Source: Agelas oroides (taxonomy: Eukaryota > Porifera > Demospongiae > Agelasida > Agelasidae). Taken from it: a stretch of DNA of 64,000 bases. The notes under the pieces were generated by a model. That model made no database searches and was not told the DNA's origin. It worked only from the letters and a program-made list of their open reading frames with translations. The stretch lies in NCBI GenBank assembly GCA_949130485.1, contig OX422184.1, positions 12,221,996 to 12,285,995 on the forward strand, written 5' to 3'. The position numbers and the translations under genes were made by a program. Every line of letters starts with the position of its first letter. The stretch's first letter is position 1. Below, one piece after another: positions 22,053-32,557 of the stretch.

Positions 22053-22683
22053 ACTAAACGTTAGATAGATAGATAGATAAATTTTAATTTTTACCAGGAA
22101 ATGTCCCATCAGCCATGAGGCTGGTCCATCTGGGAGTCCTGAACATATATATACAGTCACACAATATTAGCTATTTTGAGTACAAAAAACTAAATAATGA
22201 TTACGTGGTAAAAAAGAGTAGCTACAATTTTCATTATTAATCTAACATATAAGTCCTAAGTTTAGTTCTGAAAACAGCAGATGATCTCAGGGTCCTAATC
22301 TCTGGTGGAAGGCTGTTCCATTCTTGACTCCCCTTGAAAGTGAATGATTTACGGTACCACTCAGTACTAACTTGAGGCACAAAAAGTTTGTTGTGATCAT
22401 GACCTCTCGTCACTCGACTCCCAAACTCAGCAGTTGCTGCCAGCCCACACATCTCCGGACTAGTGCTAACCGGTGCATTTCTCTTCTTTCTCCAGAGTCA
22501 TCCATTTCAGCTTGTCTCTTAACCTCCTGCTTGGCGTTCTGGGTGGCTGTGAGAGTATGATACGCATACCATAGTTCTGCACCCTCTCTATCTTCATTCT
22601 CAGGTCTTTTGTGCATTCTTGCCAGACTACTGAGCAGTAATTCAAGTGTGGCAGTACTTGGGCATTATATACCTTTTTCTTGA
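22053..22683 (-). mobile_element. LINE, 3' part (downstream of the hAT insertion)
   Basis: Continuing the LINE from 25541 on the minus strand, the frame reads KKKVYNAQVLPHLNYCSVVW and then, with frame slips, RREMHRLALVRRCVGWQQLL and EWYRKSFTFKGSQEWNSLPP, the conserved C-terminal region of many non-LTR polyproteins. The 3' UTR (22060–22240) ends in TTTATCTATCTATCTATCT, a microsatellite tail as in CR1/Jockey-like LINEs. Several frameshifts show that it is dead. Confidence 0.75.
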
Positions 22684-25535
22684 CAGGGCCGTAGACAAGT
22701 TTTTTGGTTTGGGGGTGCTAACTTTCACTACACATTATAAGCAGTTATGTGCTGTGCACTTTGTGCACAGCCACCTAGGGGGGTCTGGGGACATGCCCCC
22801 CCAGGAAATTTTTATTTAAATAAGCCTTCTGAGAATGATTCTGAGCATGAACATGAAATTGAATACACAATTACACAAAATTTCCAAAAATTGAATAGCG
22901 GCTAGCATTTCTACCAATGAATTCATTGGCAAGCGCTGTTAGGTCAAGTTTGTCAGTGTCTTCACAGTGCACATGCAGGAGCATGCACCAGTTCAGTCTG
23001 TTCTGGTGCATAGTACTTCTGAGCCATGTCTTTAAACGTGTCAGTGCACTGAATGATCTCTCACTTATTGCATTAGTGGCAGGCATGACAAGGATCAACT
23101 TGACAAGCTGCATCACCATACTGTAAAACTGACATCCTGCAGGACTTAGACACTGCAAAAAGTTGATTATGCTCTTCAGCTTCATCCCACCTTTCTCATT
23201 TTTTGGGATATTGCTGTGTAGAACACATAACTGTGTTGCCAGCCGATCTGTGTTCAAATCACTGTCATATAGACGATGCAGATCATCAAAGTCATCCAGG
23301 TTTGCTTTCGCATCACAGAGTAACTTTTCCAATCTGGTGAGAGTCTTATATCCATCTTGATCAAACCTGGAGTGAATAGCTTGTACAACATGGTCAATCA
23401 CCTCATAGTATGTTCGTCTGTAGAAGGATTCTACTGAAGTTGGTGCATCAGGAATTGATGATCCCACTTCATATCTCCTTGGCACTTTTCGCAGTCGTGG
23501 TAAGTTTGGCTCTGCTACTTCAAATTGTTGGCATCGTTCTGTTTTTTTTCCAAAACAGAGTAAAAGACTCCTCAGATCTGATACTTTCTAAAGTTGTAAT
23601 AGTCATGCTCATGAGATTCTGCCCTTCACTTGCAGAGACAGTGGAACCTTGTAGTGCAGCTGACAGATTATCAGCCATGTTCAACACCATACGTCCCAAT
23701 TCAATTCCAAATAAAAAGTCCAAATTTTCCATCTGCTTTGCAACACCACCAATACGAGCACGCATTTCACTGTCATTGCTTTCCTGCTGTGCTAGAGAGC
23801 ATGTATCCCTCAAAACATCATAATTTTCTGAGATTGACATCAGAGCAGCTGCACGAACAGTCCGAGTGGGACATAACAAACGTATTCCAGGTGACTCACA
23901 GGCAATGTCATTTTTAACCTTCTGAAATATTGTTTCACGTTTTGGCGATTTCTTTATCAGTTTGGTCATCTCCTCTACTGTATCCAAAGTATCACGAAGT
24001 ATGTGGTTAGCTTTCACTGATTCTTGGACAGCAAGATTTAGAGCGTGGCCATAACAATGGGTGTAGAGAGCCCGTGGCTCATTTCGAAGTAGAGTGGTTG
24101 CAACCCCAGTTTTGCAACCAGCCATTGCACTGGCCCCATCGTAACATTGACCCCTACAATTTTGTAGCTGCAATGACAGCCTTAATAGAATGTCTTCTAT
24201 TGTACGAATGATATTTGGTGCTGTGGTAGAATCAAGGCTATGTAGCCCAATAAATTCCTCATGGCTCTTGAGTTGGTCATCAACATACTGAATACAAAAC
24301 ACAAGTTGTTCTGTGTTAGAAACGTCGGTGGTCTCATCGACCATAATTGAAAACAGCTTTCCAGTAAGATTATGTGCGAGTTTTCTAAGGATAGTTGTTG
24401 CCATGATTTCCAGCATTTCATTTTGGATTGCTTGACTTGTAAACCAATCCTGGGACTTCTCCAGCCATGCACCTAGATTGGGAACATCATCCTTGTGCAG
24501 TTGTAGTAGCTGCATCAAATTACTGTTGGATTCACCACATCCATGAGCAACAAAACTCCCTCGCAAAGGTAATCCTTGCCGAGCAAGAAAACGTACAGTA
24601 GACAGAATAGTGTACAAAGCTTTTCGGTTGTCAGCCTTCTCTTTGGTGTGAGCACTACTAAGCATCTCATCCACATCCTTTGAACTCTTTATTATCATGT
24701 CAACAGTGTATCTGTGACATACAGACTGCTCATGCTTAATGAATTTATGACGGGCCTTTTGCCAGTTATTAAAACCAGTTTCAGTAAAAGTTTTATCACA
24801 ATACCCTGTCATTGGAAGCTTACGCTGGATAGCTGTGGCACAATAGAAGCAGAGTACTGAATCTTCTTCCTGTAGATAGTGTAGCCATGGATGATGTTGA
24901 TACCACGATGCAGAGAAGCCACATTGCTGTCTACCAAATGTATGTTTTGGGAAATTTAACTTGGGCTCGTTTGGCTCATTAGGAATTACATGATGCTTCT
25001 TAGGAATTACATGATGCTTCTTAGTGCTGCTGTTAGAGGTACTAAGATCTTCTGTGCTCTCACTGCTGCTATCTGGGACCAATGAACTTGATAATGAGTC
25101 CGACCTACTCCCTGACTCATGTGTGTGCTCATCATCAGATGGGCTGACTTGTGGCCTTGTGGATGCAACAGCACTAGTTGATGCCTGTGTCTCAGTAGAC
25201 TTGAAGTATTTGAACAATCCAGACATATTCCGAGAGTAGCCATATAAGTTGAACCACATGTTGACTCACGTTTATATCGAGGGTGCGTAATAAATCAGAG
25301 AACTTTGACACAGGGCACGCGACCCAAGACGTAAGAGGCTCCGCCCCAAGGATCGTGATCGATCATCGAGCGATACGATGTGAGTTTGTCACTTCGGATA
25401 GCAATATCAAGCTTTACTTTCGAAAACACTTAGTGACTACATAGCTAGTTTGTGATATAGTATTTTTTACATAGACCGATGCCAAAATTTGGGGGTGCTT
25501 CAGCACCCCCAAGCACCCACTTGTCTACGGCCTTG
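22684..25535 (-). mobile_element. hAT5-type DNA transposon inserted in the LINE
   Basis: The ends are CAGGGCCGTAGACAAG (22684) and the complement of CAAGGCCGTAGACAAG (25535). The target CTTGA is duplicated on both sides (22679–22683, 25536–25540). Deleting the element and one CTTGA rejoins the LINE coding sequence in frame (D-I-K-K-K-V). It is 2852 bp long with one transposase gene on the minus strand. I recall 5-bp duplications for the hAT5 group. The ends are well preserved, so it is a comparatively recent insertion. Confidence 0.85.
22871..25226 (-). CDS. hAT transposase (ZMYM1-like, TTF finger + DUF4371 + dimerisation), one frameshift
   Basis: The likely start is MSGLFKYFKSTETQ at 25226; an earlier in-frame ATG at 25259 is possible. 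Order: Ser-rich linker, TTF-type finger region (HPWLHYLQEEDSVLCFYCAT), DUF4371 region with VDETTDVSNTEQLVF and QCYDGASAMAG, CYGHALNLAV, then the C-terminal hAT dimerisation block NAISERSFSALTRLKTWLRS. The VDETTD aspartate, CYDGAS aspartate and NAISER glutamate fit a DDE triad. The only break is one extra A in an A8 run near 23540, splitting it into 579- and 204-residue frames. The frame is otherwise complete at about 785 residues, the usual length for the family. Confidence 0.85.
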
Positions 25536-25540
25536 CTTGA

Positions 25541-27175
25541 TGTCAGGTGGCAGCACATCCTTCAGCCTCCTCAGCTTGGCCAATCCAGCAAAACACCGCT
25601 TCCTCACACTTTGTACCTGCTCCTTCCATGTTAACCCATCATCCAACAACACTCCCAGACACTTCACACATGCTCCTTTCTATTTTCTGGCCATCCATCT
25701 CTATCTCCACCTGCTCCAACTCCTGTGCTCTCCGCTTTCTACTCAAAAGCAACAGCTGCGTTTTCTGCCCATTTAACTTCAATTTGTTCGTCTCTACCCA
25801 TCTGGCCACACTAGATTATCCACCAATCCTTCCTTCAACCCACTTACGTCATTGCTCACTAAAGACATGGTGGTGTCATCAGCATACTGTATCACCTTAC
25901 TCTGACGTATGGCTTGAGTGAGGTCATTAGCATACAAGATGAAGAGCAATGGCCCAAGAATTGATCCTTGCAGCACTCCTCGTCTAATGTCAGTCCATTC
26001 AGATTTAGCGTTACCGACACACACCCTCTGCCTTCTCCCTTCAAAGTACCCTTCAAACCACTTCAGCTCCTCTCCTCCCACACCATACCAAGTCAGTTTC
26101 TGAAAGAATATGGGGTGGTCTACCATATCAAATGCCTTGCTAAAGTCTAGGAAGACAGACCCTACAAGCATCTCACTATCCAGTGCCTCCCTCTACTCAT
26201 CGACTAACGCATCCTGGGTAGAATGGCCTGGCCTAAATCCAAACTGGGCAGTGTGCAAGAGTCTGTTCTCCTGAAGGTGTGAATAGAGCTGCTGATGAAC
26301 CAGTCGCTTGAAAATCTTCACAACTACCGGCAACACTGACACAGGCCTGAAATTTCCAACAACCTCACTGTCACCCCCCTTCGGTACTGGAGTTATACGT
26401 GCTGACTTCCATTCCGTTGGCAGCTTTCCACACTTTAAACTGGCATTGAACAGGGATGTCAAACTGTGGCTGATGCCTGGTGCAGCAGTTCGAGGTAATT
26501 TGGCACTTAACCCATCCACTCCTACAGCCTTATTGGGGTCCAGACTATACAACAACTTCAAAACATCTTCTTCCTCAATTGTGCTGAACTTAAACTCTGA
26601 CTCACACGTCAACTACAGCTGTCCACCTGCACCGATACATCCATTACCTTCCTCCAATACTCCAACTATTGATGAGAATTATCTGCCGAATTCTTCTGCA
26701 ATGTCAGTGATCAGTAAGAGCACCCCTTCCTCCCCTCTCACCCTCTCAGGGTATCAATTCCACACTTGTACTTGCTCCCAAACAGCCTATTGACCTCCTT
26801 CCATGTCTTCCTTGGATTCCTAGCTGACTGCTCAATGAGCCCCTCAAAATAATGCAGTTTTTCCTTCCTCAGCCTCCATGTTACCTGGTTCCTCAACCTC
26901 TTGTACTGCTCCCAGTCCTCCACCTTTCCACTCTTCTTAGCTTTAGTGCAGTAGTAACTTCTTGCCCTCATCAATGCACGAACTTCCTGAGTGATCCATG
27001 GAAGAGTCTTCCTCCTCACCCTTGCCTTCTTTAGCAAAATGTGAGAATCAATGATCTCTCTAAACAGCTTCTTCCAATACCCCCACTGACTGTCCATGTC
27101 TTCCAAAGACTCCATCACATGCCATGGGGCTGAGCTCAGGTCCTCCACAAATCCCTCAAGATCACAACCGCGTTG
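25541..27175 (-). mobile_element. LINE, 5' part: linker and reverse transcriptase
   Basis: Minus-strand pieces in order: linker region (SAPWHVMESLEDMDSQWGYW, 27148 down), RT fingers (DPNKAVGVDGLSAKLPRTAA, FRPVSVLPVVVKIFKRLV, QFGFRPGHS), motif A FLDFSKAFDMVDH, motif B RGVLQGSILGPLLFILYAND, the YADD box and the thumb (KTQLLLLSRKRRAQELEQ). No endonuclease is present, so it is 5'-truncated at about 27175. A few frame breaks separate the pieces (about 26615–26750 and 26170–26200). It resembles CR1/Jockey-group LINEs. Confidence 0.85.
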
Positions 27176-27695
27176 TCCTACCTGTCTCCACTAGACTCTC
27201 CCTGTATACATCGCTTCTTCCTCAATCTGTCAGACTCTCCTTTGCCTTACTCTCTTCTGATGCAGTGTCCCTTTGTTTCCGTTTTCGCTCTCTAGCACGA
27301 TCACGCTTGGACTGCTCCTGCTCCAGTTCGGCTCTTGCACGATCTTTTTCACACGTCGATCGCCTCCTGGTCGGACCAGTACCACGTGGCTAGTAGTGTG
27401 GGGACGAGACCGCAGAAACCGCGCCCACGCAATTAAAGTGTGACGGATATATATACATACATACATACATACATACATACAAACGCGAACTGACTACACT
27501 GCACGATTAGTAGCCTCGCGCTAAGGCTCTTGGCAATAATAGATTAATCATTTATTATAATTATATACTACTCTGATTTAGCAGTACCTAGAAGATAGAC
27601 AGCTAGTGCGCATGCGCAGTACAAAGGTCGTGCATATTTACAGCGGTTTGCAATGACTTTGCAAAAATTGAAGTTCTCAAACCGCGAAAAGAGGG
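27176..27695. other. LINE flank with an ATAC microsatellite
   Basis: A minus-strand charged stretch (KRDRARERKRKQRDTASEES) at about 27240–27330 looks protein-like but has no start or other support. Seven ATAC units occur at 27451–27480. The rest is AT-rich. Confidence 0.4.
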
Positions 27696-27991
27696 ATGCG
27701 CATGCATAAGCTTACACGGGGCTTCTCTGAAAATTATGGCGGCTGGTTCTCTTTCTCAGTCTCATTGTGGTTCCGTGGTGCTCAACCTGGACAACCCGTA
27801 TTTAATGTTGCTGGGACGCGGGTTGGCATACAAGTAATCCCAGCAAACAGTACGGGACCTCGAGTGGTTGTGCCAACCAACGCTGGCGCCCAGGCTCTAG
27901 CCCGCCAGCGTGTTGTGGCTCGCCCTCTGGTGTATCCGGACCGACAAGGAGCTGCAAGTGTTGCCACTACAGATGGTCCAAGTTCTCAAGT
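27696..27991 (+). CDS. Candidate first exon, unrecognised
   Basis: A frame from ATG 27696 reads MRMHKLTRGFSENYGGWF, then FNVAGTRVGIQVIPANSTGP, RVVVPTNAGAQALARQR and YPDRQGAASVATTDGPSSQ. It meets a good donor CTCAA|GTACGTG at 27991. GC content rises here relative to both sides, and GCGCATGCGCAG lies about 90 bp upstream, as in many metazoan promoters. A second ATG (ATGGCGGCT) opens a different short frame. No domain is recognised and no second exon was identified. Confidence 0.35.
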
Positions 27992-29244
27992 ACGTGACCC
28001 ATACAGTTTAATAAGATGTTAGCTGTTGGTCCGGCATGGAGTCAAAAACGACGGAGTCACCTAGCATGGAATGCTGAAATGTAGGGTTAAGGATAAGACC
28101 CATTCTGCAGAGAAAGAAAGGTCTAGTTAAGTAACTAAACTGAGTATCAATAAGCTTTGTCCCATTGGAAAGCTGGGTTTCTACAGAGCTTTTATATGGC
28201 AACTATTCTGCCTCATTCCCAGGCCTTTGCTGCTAAGCCTGGGAGCAAGGCTAGCAAATATTCATAGATTTTTCAAAGTGATGGTTAGCGGTTCAAGTCA
28301 CACCCCTTGGTGGGATAGAAATGTATTGTGTTACAGTATGGAATAGGCTAGAAACAGCCGGTAGCTATCTTAGAAAGTTCTCTCTGCTAGCTTGGTGTAC
28401 TGTGGAAAGTATACCTTTTCTTGTACTGTACTTTTGATTGTTCCTGAGCAGGACTTAGCTACTGCTTCCATCGGGTTCTATCCCACCAAGGAGTGTGGGC
28501 TGGTTTTATTTATGAATATCATCAATGTATATAAATACACAAACACTCATAAAATACATGCATACACTTCCTGAGAGGAAGAGTTTACAGCTCCTCTAGT
28601 AGGTTCTCTGTCTCTGCTATTATTTGCTAGTGCAATTATGATGCATGTGATAAACTTGATACTGCAATGTGACTGTATGGTGTCGTGAGACAAGGCTTGT
28701 ATACAGTCCCTGGTGACTGGCTTGCATGACCAGGTTGAGTCTGTATTGGATATTGTCAAGGAATAGATTTTAGTTCCATAGCAAATGAGTATAACAGTAC
28801 AGAGGTTTACAGGTTGGTTGAGGAAGCAGCAGAGTAGCTTATCATGTAAACAAATTAAATAAACAAAACTATTTATAATTTTGCACGCCTGAGTGATTCT
28901 GATCTGTTAGTAAGAATTCCCTCAACCAGCATGAAAACCTCTGTACCCACTCTTGCACACAAATCTGAACCCTACTACGTTATTTATATTCCTGGCTTCC
29001 ATATACAGTTATTTCAGCCTTGTAACCCATTGTAAAGGATTTCATAACTTGACTGCGCGCCCCCTGCATGGTCTGCTGGGGTTTTAGGCCAATGTACCTA
29101 CAGCCTTTGTACATGCTACAAACTTTAGTTTGCTTAGTTTTGTAGCAGTTGTCATGTCAGACTACTCGCTGTGGTGTTATTCAGATATTCTGCTCTTGTT
29201 TCAGGTAGTGGAACAGCCGAAATTTGCCTACAAAGTTAAAATTA
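27992..29244. other. No gene; one short CTCATTCCCAGG palindrome
   Basis: CTCATTCCCAGGC at 28212 faces GCCTGGGAGCAAGGCTA at 28240, another short member of the CTCGTTCCCAG family. A GGTTCAAGTC word near 28290 resembles a B box but no tRNA arms surround it. I see nothing else. Confidence 0.4.
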
Positions 29245-29410
29245 CTAGACGAATGCAGGGCATTGTAGGGCGAGCCTGAGCAAGCAGAATGCCAAGTCAA
29301 GTCTGGCCTCCTGCTGACCTCTATTGATTCTGAACACACTGCAATGCTTGTCATGTGTACTAGTTCATACACAATCAAGAAAGCTGTTGAAAAGTCGCAG
29401 CTATTCAATT
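29245..29410 (-). mobile_element. Helitron 3' end fragment
   Basis: On the minus strand it ends with GCTCGCCCTACAATGCCCTG and CTAG followed by T. The body aligns with 9590–9790. It is truncated and has no coding sequence. Confidence 0.55.
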
Positions 29411-29589
29411 ATTAGCTACCTTGGTCCTATAGAATAATACCTCAAACAGCAAAATTTCCCATGTGTAACACATTTAAGTCACCTGTCCCATGTGTAACAC
29501 ATGGGGAACATATGTCACCTGTCCCTCCCTGGGCAAGTGTGATATGCATGTGAAGGTACATAGTCATACAATCATGCTAAACATAGATT
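29411..29589. repeat. Short direct repeats next to the Tc1-type remnant
   Basis: CCCATGTGTAACACAT occurs at about 29458 and 29487, and CACCTGTCCC at about 29479 and 29515. They could be subterminal repeats of the adjacent transposon, though no matching opposite end was found. Confidence 0.35.
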
Positions 29590-30240
29590 CCAGCATTTTT
29601 AATCCATTGCTGACAGTCCTCTGGAGTAATGAATGAAAATGCTGCCAGTATGTGTCTCGAGATCTAGCACCTGAGCTTCACTCTCCATTGCTGTCAGTTC
29701 TGACTTTACTTTGGAGAAAGCCTCTTCAACTGGGGCATAATCTGGAGAATAAGGTGGGAGGAAGTGTACAAGTGCTCCCATCTCATGAATCATTTTCACA
29801 ACCTCATCACCATGATGAATGATGCAATTGTCCATAATCACCACACTGTGTGAGTTTTTTTCCATCAAATGGCATGAGGTGAGGAAGCAATGTTTTGGCA
29901 ACAAACTTCTGGAACACATCAGCATTCACTGTTCCCCTCACCGTATGGCAGTCAAGGAAACCATTAACTGACATAAATGCTATAGCTGATTTCTTTGTCC
30001 CTTTGTAAAGCCACCAATTTCATCCTCTGTCTGCTGAAGCCAACTTTGTGCAGAAATCTGCATATAGCTGAAGGACCAATCTCAGCTCCCATTGCTTGCC
30101 TAAGTTCCACCTGAATTTCCCTCAGATAGATACCCGGACGACTGAGAACCAAATGAATAATTGTCAACTCAAGGGGAGCAGTCAGTTTGTGAAAGGCTCT
30201 CTCATGGGGGTAACCTTTCTTGTGTACACATCCAGTTTCC
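29590..30240 (-). pseudogene. Tc1/mariner–IS630-type transposase, internally deleted
   Basis: Minus-strand pieces: YPHERAFHKLTAPLELTI, then LSRPGIYLREIQVELRQAMG and ICRFLHKVGFSRQRMKLVAL (second helix-turn-helix and linker). Next come NGFLDCHTVRGTVNADVFQ and FVAKTLLPHLMPFDGKK, and finally HSVVIMDNCIIHHGDEVVKM and PPYSPDYAPVEEAFSKVKSE. The second catalytic Asp (VIMDN) and the Glu (VEEAF) are present. The region with the first catalytic Asp, about 80 residues, is deleted, and there are at least two frame breaks. It is non-functional. Confidence 0.75.
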
Positions 30241-30439
30241 CGCCATCAAGGACACCAGGGGAGAAACAACAATTACTACGCTGCTGCTAGCAGTGCCGCT
30301 TACTCTTGTAGTCGAACACAAACGGGAGCGTATCATAACATATAATACAGCTACAAGGACATCAGTATGAACCTCAATGTGGACCTCAGCACTGTTTGGC
30401 GAGTTGTGAAATTCTTCAGCTGATCAGGTCTCGAGTCTG

Positions 30440-31640
30440 CAGAAGTGAGGTGTTAAGGCTGCAATACTCAGTGGCCATGCTGGTGTCGCCAAGGAATTGC
30501 AGGTTACGGACAGGGAGTTGCGTGGCTGTGATTTCAGTCTACTTTTCAGTTCACCTGAAGCCATTGCTGTTGCTGAGAAGTGGAGACTGAAGTTGCTGAC
30601 CCCACCTTTGTCATCAAGAGTTGTAGCTAAGCCATTGATGAAGCTCATTGCGTTAGCAAGTGGTAAGGAGATACTACAACTTGTGTTAATATTAGTGATG
30701 TGCAACTTTAGAGCTATTAGTCCAGCAATAACAATCAACACACGTTTGTGCTATAGCATGTTGGTTCGGTTCCCAGGCATTTCTATAGTGTTCAGACAGA
30801 GATGAATTGCTCAGCACTGGCACACATCCACAGCTTATATTTATTGGTTGCCCGAACCCTGTCCCCTTACTTGAGCCTTGACCCATCTTCTACACTCAAC
30901 TGTTTGACTCCTGGACCAATAGGCATTTTGTTGTGTGTGGGATTGTCTATGGAAAATGGACCAGAAAGAGTTCAACTGTAACAATGCTTTTTCTACTGCA
31001 TATACTTAACACTGCAAGCTGTTATCTCTGCCAAAAGTGTTATTGTGTACTGTCGATCCTATAACATGTGTGCAGATCTGTATGAGCACTTCCTGTTTTC
31101 GCTTGGGGATAGTTGCTATTATCCCTCTGGTGCTCCACATGTGAGTGACAATCGCCTGATTGCTATGTATCATGCTAATACGCCATCACATAATAAGGAT
31201 GCCATCTTTCACAGCATGCAGAAACCTGATGGTGTAGTGAGAGTTGTGTTCGCCACAGTAGCTCTGGGAATGGGAATTAACTTTGCATCACTCAACACAA
31301 CCATACACTATGGTGCTCCATCAACCATTGAGGATTATTTTCAAGAAAGTGGACTTATGGGACAGTCAGGGAAGCAAGGGATATTGTCTTTTGGAAGCCA
31401 TCAGATGCACCTAATTACAAAGACACCAGTAAGCCTAGGCATGCAGAATTGGCGGCTGTCAGGAGATACTTGGAGAACACAGAAGAGTGTCGACGTTGCC
31501 CACTTTTGCACTACTTTGATCCTGAGTTGGTTGCCTTATTACCAGTGCGAGATCTTACGCTCTGTTGTGATGATCTGTCACCACTTCTACTATCTGAACA
31601 CTAAAATTGAATATAAACCACAGAACTTGGGCTGTTGATT
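30440..31640 (+). pseudogene. RecQ-like helicase pseudogene (middle and C-terminal parts)
   Basis: A first exon-like piece (to 30661, followed by a GTAAGG donor) reads LRGCDFSLLFSSPEAI and LLTPPLSSRVVA, the region before the DEAH box. The DEAH exon is absent. The piece at 31030–31340 has VIVYCRSYNMCADLYEHF, NRLIAMYHANTPSHNK, VVFATVALGMGINF and IHYGAPSTIEDYFQESG (motifs IV–VI). After a frame change at about 31360 it continues HAELAAVRRYLENTEECRR and CPLLHYFDPE, matching the RecQ zinc-binding region. The arginine finger segment is altered. Sponges carry many such copies, often within mobile DNA. Confidence 0.7.
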
Positions 31641-31875
31641 TAACTCTTTAACCACTGTAGACTATTTACTGAAAGTCGTTATTAGGCTATGGATACCTTC
31701 CTTGGTCCTTATTTCCACTTCTGCTTGGAGCTGGCACTGGAAACTTGAGTCAAAGCTTTATTGACACATTCTCTGTGGGTTCATGACCTTAGCCACACCC
31801 ATTCATTAGCAGGCATTTAATTGTCAGGGCCCTCCGACAAGAGAACGCTCCTCTGCACTAAAAGCTGCCTAAAAT
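31641..31875 (+). repeat. Second copy of the 15400–15660 repeat
   Basis: TTAGGCTATGGATACCTTCC, GTTCATGACCTTAG and CATTCATTAGCAGGC align with 15490–15650. The continuation GTCAGGGCCCTCC to AAAGCTGCCT aligns with 14600–14640 inside the BED-finger ORF. This copy is therefore the continuous version of two pieces that are separate at 14.5–15.7 kb. Confidence 0.6.
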
Positions 31876-32557
31876 GTCAGAAATGGGGATACCCTACAAG
31901 GTGAAAGGAGCATTTTCTACACCTGTTTGTGCAAGAAAGCAGACAAATGGCCCACCCAGCACTGACCAGGCCTTTTCTACAGCCAGCTGCAATAGCCACC
32001 ATGCACTGTCACCCAGAGTGGTGCACCCACCCACCTCCCCCTGTCCCACCCTTTCTGCTAGTGCAGAACCTATCTTCAGAACGGATTGCGCCAACTGATA
32101 ACATGTGGCCAAAGTCAGACGATGACAAAAAGCATCATCGGTGGTTGGTGTCTGCTTAATCACTATCATTGGATGGGATGTTACGAAAGCACCTGTGATT
32201 TACCTAACTACTGGAAAATTTGTGTAACATTTTTGTATATCCCTCCCTGGGGGGTGTCAAGGAATACCAGTTTCCAGAGGAACATAGCTATTACTTAATC
32301 TGTGATCTTAGAGTCATATTATCGTGTGAATTGTTAAAGGATTCTAAAAATAGTAAGTGTTCTCAAATGTCTGTGTGCCCCCTTGGTAGTTTATAAAGTA
32401 TGTTAGTGCTCGTCACTGTCCTCTTCATCATCAGTTGCATCTGAGTCATTCGTGTTTCCCTCCCCTCTCACTACCCGAAACTTTACCATCTGTTTTTTCT
32501 TTTTAGTAACCCACTGTAGGAATTCTTTTTCCTTGAATTTTGAGAGAGGGTTTAATT
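31876..32557. other. No gene recognised
   Basis: Overlapping short frames on both strands at 31874–32160 lack motifs. A charged minus-strand stretch at 32410–32555 may be the 3' tail of the DUF6589 gene. Confidence 0.3.

Noticed and set aside
28280-28310. tRNA B box GGTTCAAGTC
   Set aside because: No A box or arms at the right distance.
30345-30430. Plus-strand helix-turn-helix (YKDISMNLNVDLSTVWRVV) as part of the Tc1/IS630 gene
   Set aside because: It lies on the opposite strand to the rest of the transposase. It may be a separate inverted scrap, but one short motif is not enough to call.
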